NCBI GenBank assembly: GCA_012523295.1
Contig: JAAYIT010000197.1
Span: 1-64,000 of the forward strand
Direction of reading: 5' to 3'
From: Porphyromonadaceae bacterium
GTDB lineage: Bacteria > Bacteroidota > Bacteroidia > Bacteroidales > Paludibacteraceae
Length of the DNA: 64,000 nt
Numbering within the stretch: position 1 is the stretch's first letter; every line of letters begins with the position of its first letter. Position numbers and translations under genes: made by a program. The notes under the pieces are model-generated. The model did no database searches. It saw only the letters and a program-made list of their open reading frames with translations, and was not told the origin of the DNA. Below, piece after piece: positions 59,938-64,000 of the stretch.

Positions 59938-59994
59938 AAAAATCAATTAATTAAAAAAATTTTAGCCTTAGTGCCTTTGAGGCAAAAACAAAAA

Positions 59995-61956
59995 ATGAAT
60001 CCAATACAAGATCTTATATCCATTTCCCAATTCTACGGTCGTGACAGTCGATTTGTGATTGCAGGAGGGGGAAATACATCCTATAAAAACTCCGATAAAA
60101 TTTGGGTAAAAGCCAGTGGTTCGTCACTTGCGACGATTAACGAGGAAGGTTTTGCAGTATTAGATCGGGCGCTGCTCAATCCAATGTCTGAAAAACAATA
60201 CAGCAGCAACGCCGATGAGCGAGAAGAACAAGTAAAGAACGACCTTGCCAACGCTAATCTTACCAAAGGGAAACGCCCTTCGGTTGAAACTTCGATGCAC
60301 AATGTAATGGATTACGCTTTCGTAGTTCACCTGCACCCGACTATCGTCAACGGACTGATGTGCGCTCAAAATGCTGAAAATGAATTGAAAAATCTTTTCG
60401 GAGAAAAAGCGCTCTATGTGAAATATACCGATCCCGGATATGTGCTTTTCAAAAAAGTTGACGAAAAAATAAAAGAATACCGTTCAATATATAACGAAGA
60501 ACCGAAAGTAATCTGGCTACAGAATCACGGAATTTTCGTAGCATCGAACAATATAGAAGAAATAAAATCAACTTACAATTCTATTTTCGAAACGCTTGAA
60601 AAAGCGGTAAAAATTCCTTTGCCTGACGGAGAAAGAGCGACCTGCAGATGCACTGAAGAGATACTTCCCGCAGTCAGAATGATGGTTTCAAAAAATGGAT
60701 TAAAAACACTGAAAGTCCGTAAAAATGAACTGATTAAATACTTTTACGATAGTATAGAAAATCAAAAAACCATAGCAAAACCTTTTACTCCGGACGCGAT
60801 TGTTTATTGCAAATCAAACTATCTTTTTTTCAATGATGAAAATCCCGAACAGGTAGTTGCAGAAGCCAAGAAATCAATTCCCGAATTTGAAAATAAGTTT
60901 GGTTATTTACCTAAAGTTTTGCTTATTAAGGGAGTCGGACTTGTTGCGATAGGTGATAACGCGAAGCAATGCGACATTATTTTAGACGTATTTGAAGACG
61001 CGATGAAGATTGCTTTCCTTTCAAAATCATTTGGCGGGGCGCATCCAATGACTCAGGAGCAAATTGATTTTATCGACAACTGGGAGGTTGAAAATTACCG
61101 CCGGAGTGTGGCTGCAGGTAGTGCCTCCGGACGAGCGGAAAACAAAACAATTGTTGTAACCGGAGCTGCACAAGGTTTTGGTGAAGGAATTGCAGAATGT
61201 CTGATTAAAGAAGGTGCAAATATAGTTGTAGCCGATTTGAATGAGGAAGTTGGACAAAAAACAGCGGCAAGATTCAACACGTTGACGAAAAGCAACAAAG
61301 CGATTTATGTAAAAACAAATGTGGCTGAGATTCCGAGCCTTGAAAACATGGTTCATGAAGCGGTTTGTAATTTTGGCGGAATCGACTGTTTTATCAGCAA
61401 CGCGGGTGTACTAAGGGCAGGTGGCCTGGAAGATATGACTCCTGAGAATTTTGACTTTGTTACAAGAATCAACTACAACGCCTACTTTTATTGCACCAAA
61501 GTGGTGAGCAAAATTATGAAATTTCAGACCGAGCATGCATCAGCGGATTATTTCGCGGACATTATTCAAATCAATTCCAAATCGGGACTTCGGGGAAGTA
61601 AAGCAAATTTTGCTTATGCCGGAGGAAAGTTTGGCGGCATCGGTTTGACGCAATCATTCGCGTTGGAGTTAGCCCCGTTTCGGATTAAGGTAAACTCGGT
61701 ATGTCCCGGAAATTATTATGAAGGTCCGCTTTGGAGCGACCCGGAGAACGGACTTTTTGTGCAATATTTAAATGCAGGAAAAGTTCCCGGCGCAAAAACA
61801 GTTGAGGAGGTAAAAGCGTTTTATTTAGCGCAAGTTCCTATGCAAAAAGGGTGCACACCCGAAGATGTTACCAAAGGAGTATTATACCTTATGGAACAAT
61901 GCGGCGAAACCGGACAAGCGCTGCCCATTACAGGCGGACAGGTGATGTTGAGCTAA
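59995..61956 (+). CDS. Bifunctional class II aldolase / short-chain dehydrogenase (rhamnulose-1-phosphate aldolase/lactaldehyde dehydrogenase type, RhaEW-like)
   Basis: Aldolase half 'FVVHLHPTIVNGLMC', 'WLQNHGIFVAS'; SDR half 'NKTIVVTGAAQGFGEGIAECLIKEGANIVVADLNE', 'ISNAGVLRAGG', 'YAGGKFGGIGLTQSFALELAPFRIKVNSVCPG'. Start MNPIQDL. Confidence 0.92.
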   Translation: MNPIQDLISISQFYGRDSRFVIAGGGNTSYKNSDKIWVKASGSSLATINEEGFAVLDRALLNPMSEKQYSSNADEREEQVKNDLANANLTKGKRPSVETSMHNVMDYAFVVHLHPTIVNGLMCAQNAENELKNLFGEKALYVKYTDPGYVLFKKVDEKIKEYRSIYNEEPKVIWLQNHGIFVASNNIEEIKSTYNSIFETLEKAVKIPLPDGERATCRCTEEILPAVRMMVSKNGLKTLKVRKNELIKYFYDSIENQKTIAKPFTPDAIVYCKSNYLFFNDENPEQVVAEAKKSIPEFENKFGYLPKVLLIKGVGLVAIGDNAKQCDIILDVFEDAMKIAFLSKSFGGAHPMTQEQIDFIDNWEVENYRRSVAAGSASGRAENKTIVVTGAAQGFGEGIAECLIKEGANIVVADLNEEVGQKTAARFNTLTKSNKAIYVKTNVAEIPSLENMVHEAVCNFGGIDCFISNAGVLRAGGLEDMTPENFDFVTRINYNAYFYCTKVVSKIMKFQTEHASADYFADIIQINSKSGLRGSKANFAYAGGKFGGIGLTQSFALELAPFRIKVNSVCPGNYYEGPLWSDPENGLFVQYLNAGKVPGAKTVEEVKAFYLAQVPMQKGCTPEDVTKGVLYLMEQCGETGQALPITGGQVMLS

Positions 61957-62117
61957 GCCTCTAAAAAAATCCATCACAAAGGCATTTTTGGGGAAGAACT
62001 GAGAGAATGAGATGATAATAAAATAGTTTCAAGAGAAAATTTAGAAAATTAACAACAAAAATTAATAAATAGGGAGTCTCGAAAGTCCCCTTTCGGGGAA
62101 CCAGAGGGTTGATTATT

Positions 62118-63389
62118 ATGAAAACAAGAGCAGTACGTCTTTACGGCAAAAAAGATCTTCGGTTGGAAGAATTTGAATTGCCGGCAATCAAAGACAATGA
62201 GATTTTAGCAAAAGTAGTTTCCGATTCAATTTGTATGTCATCATACAAAGCTTCATCACAAGGAGCTGACCACAAGCGAGTTCCGGATGATGTGGCTGAA
62301 AATCCGATTATCGTGGGTCATGAGTTTGCCGGAGAGCTATTGGAAGTAGGGAGCAAATGGGCGCACAAATTCAAAGCAGGGGATAAATTTTCTATTCAGC
62401 CCGCGCTCTACTACAAGGATGGGCCTGTCGGCATTTTAAGTGCTCCGGGATACAGCTACAAGTACATTGGAGGCGATGCCACGTACGTTATCATTCCGAA
62501 TGAAGTTATGGAAATGGACTGCTTGTTAGTGTATCGAGGTGAAGGTTTTTATCCGGCTTCATTAGCTGAACCGCTTTCATGCGTTATAGGCGCGATGCAT
62601 GCCAACTACCACACTACACCGGGAAGCTACAAGCATAAAATGGAAATTGTGGATGGCGGGAAAATGGCGCTACTTGCCGGTGTTGGGCCGATGGGATTAG
62701 CAGCGATTAACTACGTACTCCGTCGTGAGGATATGAAGCCATCATTGTTTGTAGTAACAGACATTGACCAGGCACGTCTTGACAGAGCGGCTTCGATTTA
62801 TACAGTTGAATTTGCCAAATCGCGCGGAATTGACTTGCGATACATCAACACCGGAAAAATGGAAAATCCGGTTGAAGCGCTTCGCGAAATAAGCGGTGGA
62901 ACGGGCTATGACGATGTGTTTGTATTTGCACCGGTTCGCCCTGTAGTTGAACAAGGTGATGCAATCCTCGGATTTGATGGATGTTTGAATTTCTTTGCGG
63001 GTCCTGACAATACAGATTTCAGCGCGACTCTCAATTTTTACAACGTCCACTATGCATATACCCACATAGTAGGGACAAGCGGCGGAAACAATGACGACAT
63101 GATAGAAGCGCTTGATATAATGAGCAAAGGACTTGACCCGGCAGGATTGGTGACACATATCGGCGGACTGAATGCTGTGGCAGAAACAACCAACAACCTA
63201 CCTAATATTCCTGGAGGTAAAAAACTGATTTATACGCATATTGAAATGCCGCTAACCCCTATTTCTGACTTTGCAGAATTAGGAAAAACAGATCCGTTCT
63301 TCAAAGAATTAGCAGAAATTTGTGATCGGCATAACGGGTTGTGGAGCGTAGAAGCCGAGACCTATTTATTGGAGAAAAAAGCAATCTAA
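62118..63389 (+). CDS. Zinc-dependent MDR alcohol dehydrogenase (L-sorbose-1-phosphate reductase/sorbitol dehydrogenase-like)
   Basis: 'MKTRAVRLYGKKDLRLEEFELPAIKDNEILAKVVSDSICMSSYKA', 'IVGHEFAGELLEVGSKW', 'MALLAGVGPMGLAAINYVL'. Confidence 0.85.
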   Translation: MKTRAVRLYGKKDLRLEEFELPAIKDNEILAKVVSDSICMSSYKASSQGADHKRVPDDVAENPIIVGHEFAGELLEVGSKWAHKFKAGDKFSIQPALYYKDGPVGILSAPGYSYKYIGGDATYVIIPNEVMEMDCLLVYRGEGFYPASLAEPLSCVIGAMHANYHTTPGSYKHKMEIVDGGKMALLAGVGPMGLAAINYVLRREDMKPSLFVVTDIDQARLDRAASIYTVEFAKSRGIDLRYINTGKMENPVEALREISGGTGYDDVFVFAPVRPVVEQGDAILGFDGCLNFFAGPDNTDFSATLNFYNVHYAYTHIVGTSGGNNDDMIEALDIMSKGLDPAGLVTHIGGLNAVAETTNNLPNIPGGKKLIYTHIEMPLTPISDFAELGKTDPFFKELAEICDRHNGLWSVEAETYLLEKKAI

Positions 63390-63448
63390 CCTTTGATTTC
63401 TTTGATAAATTTGTTCCGTTATTTTAGAAAAGTCCATTACTAACAAAT

Positions 63449-63473
63449 CCCTGCTCCTGATTCGGGAGCAGGG
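63449..63473 (+). terminator. Hairpin terminator after the MDR dehydrogenase
   Basis: CCCTGCTCC-tgattcg-GGAGCAGGG then gcacattttatat. Confidence 0.75.
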
Positions 63474-63486
63474 GCACATTTTATAT

Positions 63487-64000
63487 ATGAAACAATTAGA
63501 TATTCAATTAATGCATCCGGTGGAGCAAATCAATATCATCATCGGACGAATCTACAGAAGTGGCATGACAACCACTTCGGGTGGAAATATTTCCATTAAA
63601 GATACAAACGGCGATATTTGGATTACGCCTTCAGGCGTGGATAAGGGAAATCTGACAACTAACGACATTATGTGCGTAAAGCAAGATGGAACAATCGTCG
63701 GACCTCACAAACCATCTTCAGAATTTCCATTCCACAAAGCGATTTACAATTCGAGACCCGACATTACGGCGATAATTCACGCGCATCCGCCTGCATTAGT
63801 AGCTTTCAGCATAGCACGGATTGTCCCGGACACCAAGCTTGTACCGCAATCACATAATATAATCGGTGATGTAGGTTTTGCTCCTTATGGCACACCCGGA
63901 AGCGAAGATCTCGGGAAAAAAATAGCAAAAGAATTTTTGAACAAAAACTATAAGGCTGTTATCATGGAAAACCACGGTGTTGTCCTTGGCGGAAGTGACA
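63487..64000 (+). CDS. Class II aldolase/adducin-family protein (L-fuculose-phosphate aldolase-like), truncated by window end; absent from the supplied ORF track
   Basis: Translated by eye: MKQLDIQLMHPVEQINIIIGRIYRSGMTTTSGGNISIKDTNGDIWITPSGVDKGNLTTNDI...AIIHAHPPALVAFSIA...ENHGVVLGGSD. Confidence 0.9.
   Translation, partial: MKQLDIQLMHPVEQINIIIGRIYRSGMTTTSGGNISIKDTNGDIWITPSGVDKGNLTTNDIMCVKQDGTIVGPHKPSSEFPFHKAIYNSRPDITAIIHAHPPALVAFSIARIVPDTKLVPQSHNIIGDVGFAPYGTPGSEDLGKKIAKEFLNKNYKAVIMENHGVVLGGSD

Noticed and set aside
44100-64000. Bacterial microcompartment for fucose/rhamnose degradation
   Set aside because: Aldolases and dehydrogenases are present, but no shell-protein (BMC-H/BMC-P) genes or encapsulation-type N-terminal peptides were recognised in the window
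1-64000. CRISPR arrays, tRNA/rRNA genes, phage, toxin-antitoxin or defence systems
   Set aside because: No regularly spaced repeats, no cloverleaf or rRNA signatures, and no matching protein families were recognised

Overview
The window is a Bacteroidetes (probably Bacteroidales) chromosomal segment organised as a large pectin/rhamnogalacturonan utilisation region next to a fucose/deoxysugar catabolic region. Left to right: a hybrid two-component system (HTCS) sensor-regulator on +; about 38 kb of co-directional minus-strand genes (GH28, two PL11 rhamnogalacturonan lyases, GH105, GH43-like protein, DUF4450-like (a/a)6 protein, a second (a/a)6 glycosidase-like lipoprotein, two PL1 pectate lyases, two SusC/SusD pairs, three FAS1 (fasciclin) lipoproteins, several T9SS-sorted proteins); then a plus-strand block with a GntR regulator (FucR-like), fucI, fucU, fucP, a 2-oxoacid dehydrogenase complex (E2, E3, fused E1), an esterase, a second GH28, a PL22-like protein, a PHP protein, a RhaD/RhaEW-type aldolase-dehydrogenase fusion, an MDR alcohol dehydrogenase and a class II aldolase cut by the window end. 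The most unusual signals are non-protein or micro-protein: (i) a repeated 24/25-codon micro-ORF (MKQP...NGVFHxxLM) in the leaders of GH105 and fucI, with synonymous differences and, at GH105, a duplicated 36-bp leader that supplies start codons for both the micro-ORF and the enzyme; (ii) a dispersed multi-hairpin element (family A) with imperfect terminal inverted repeats and a compensatory base-pair change, present upstream of fucI, fucU and the first GH28; (iii) a second MITE-like family (B) with about 16-bp imperfect TIRs; (iv) a single 138-bp element with perfect 11-bp TIRs and a 10-bp direct repeat at its flanks. No tRNA, rRNA, CRISPR array, phage or transposase gene was recognised. All assignments are from reading the sequence and protein motifs; no database search was run.
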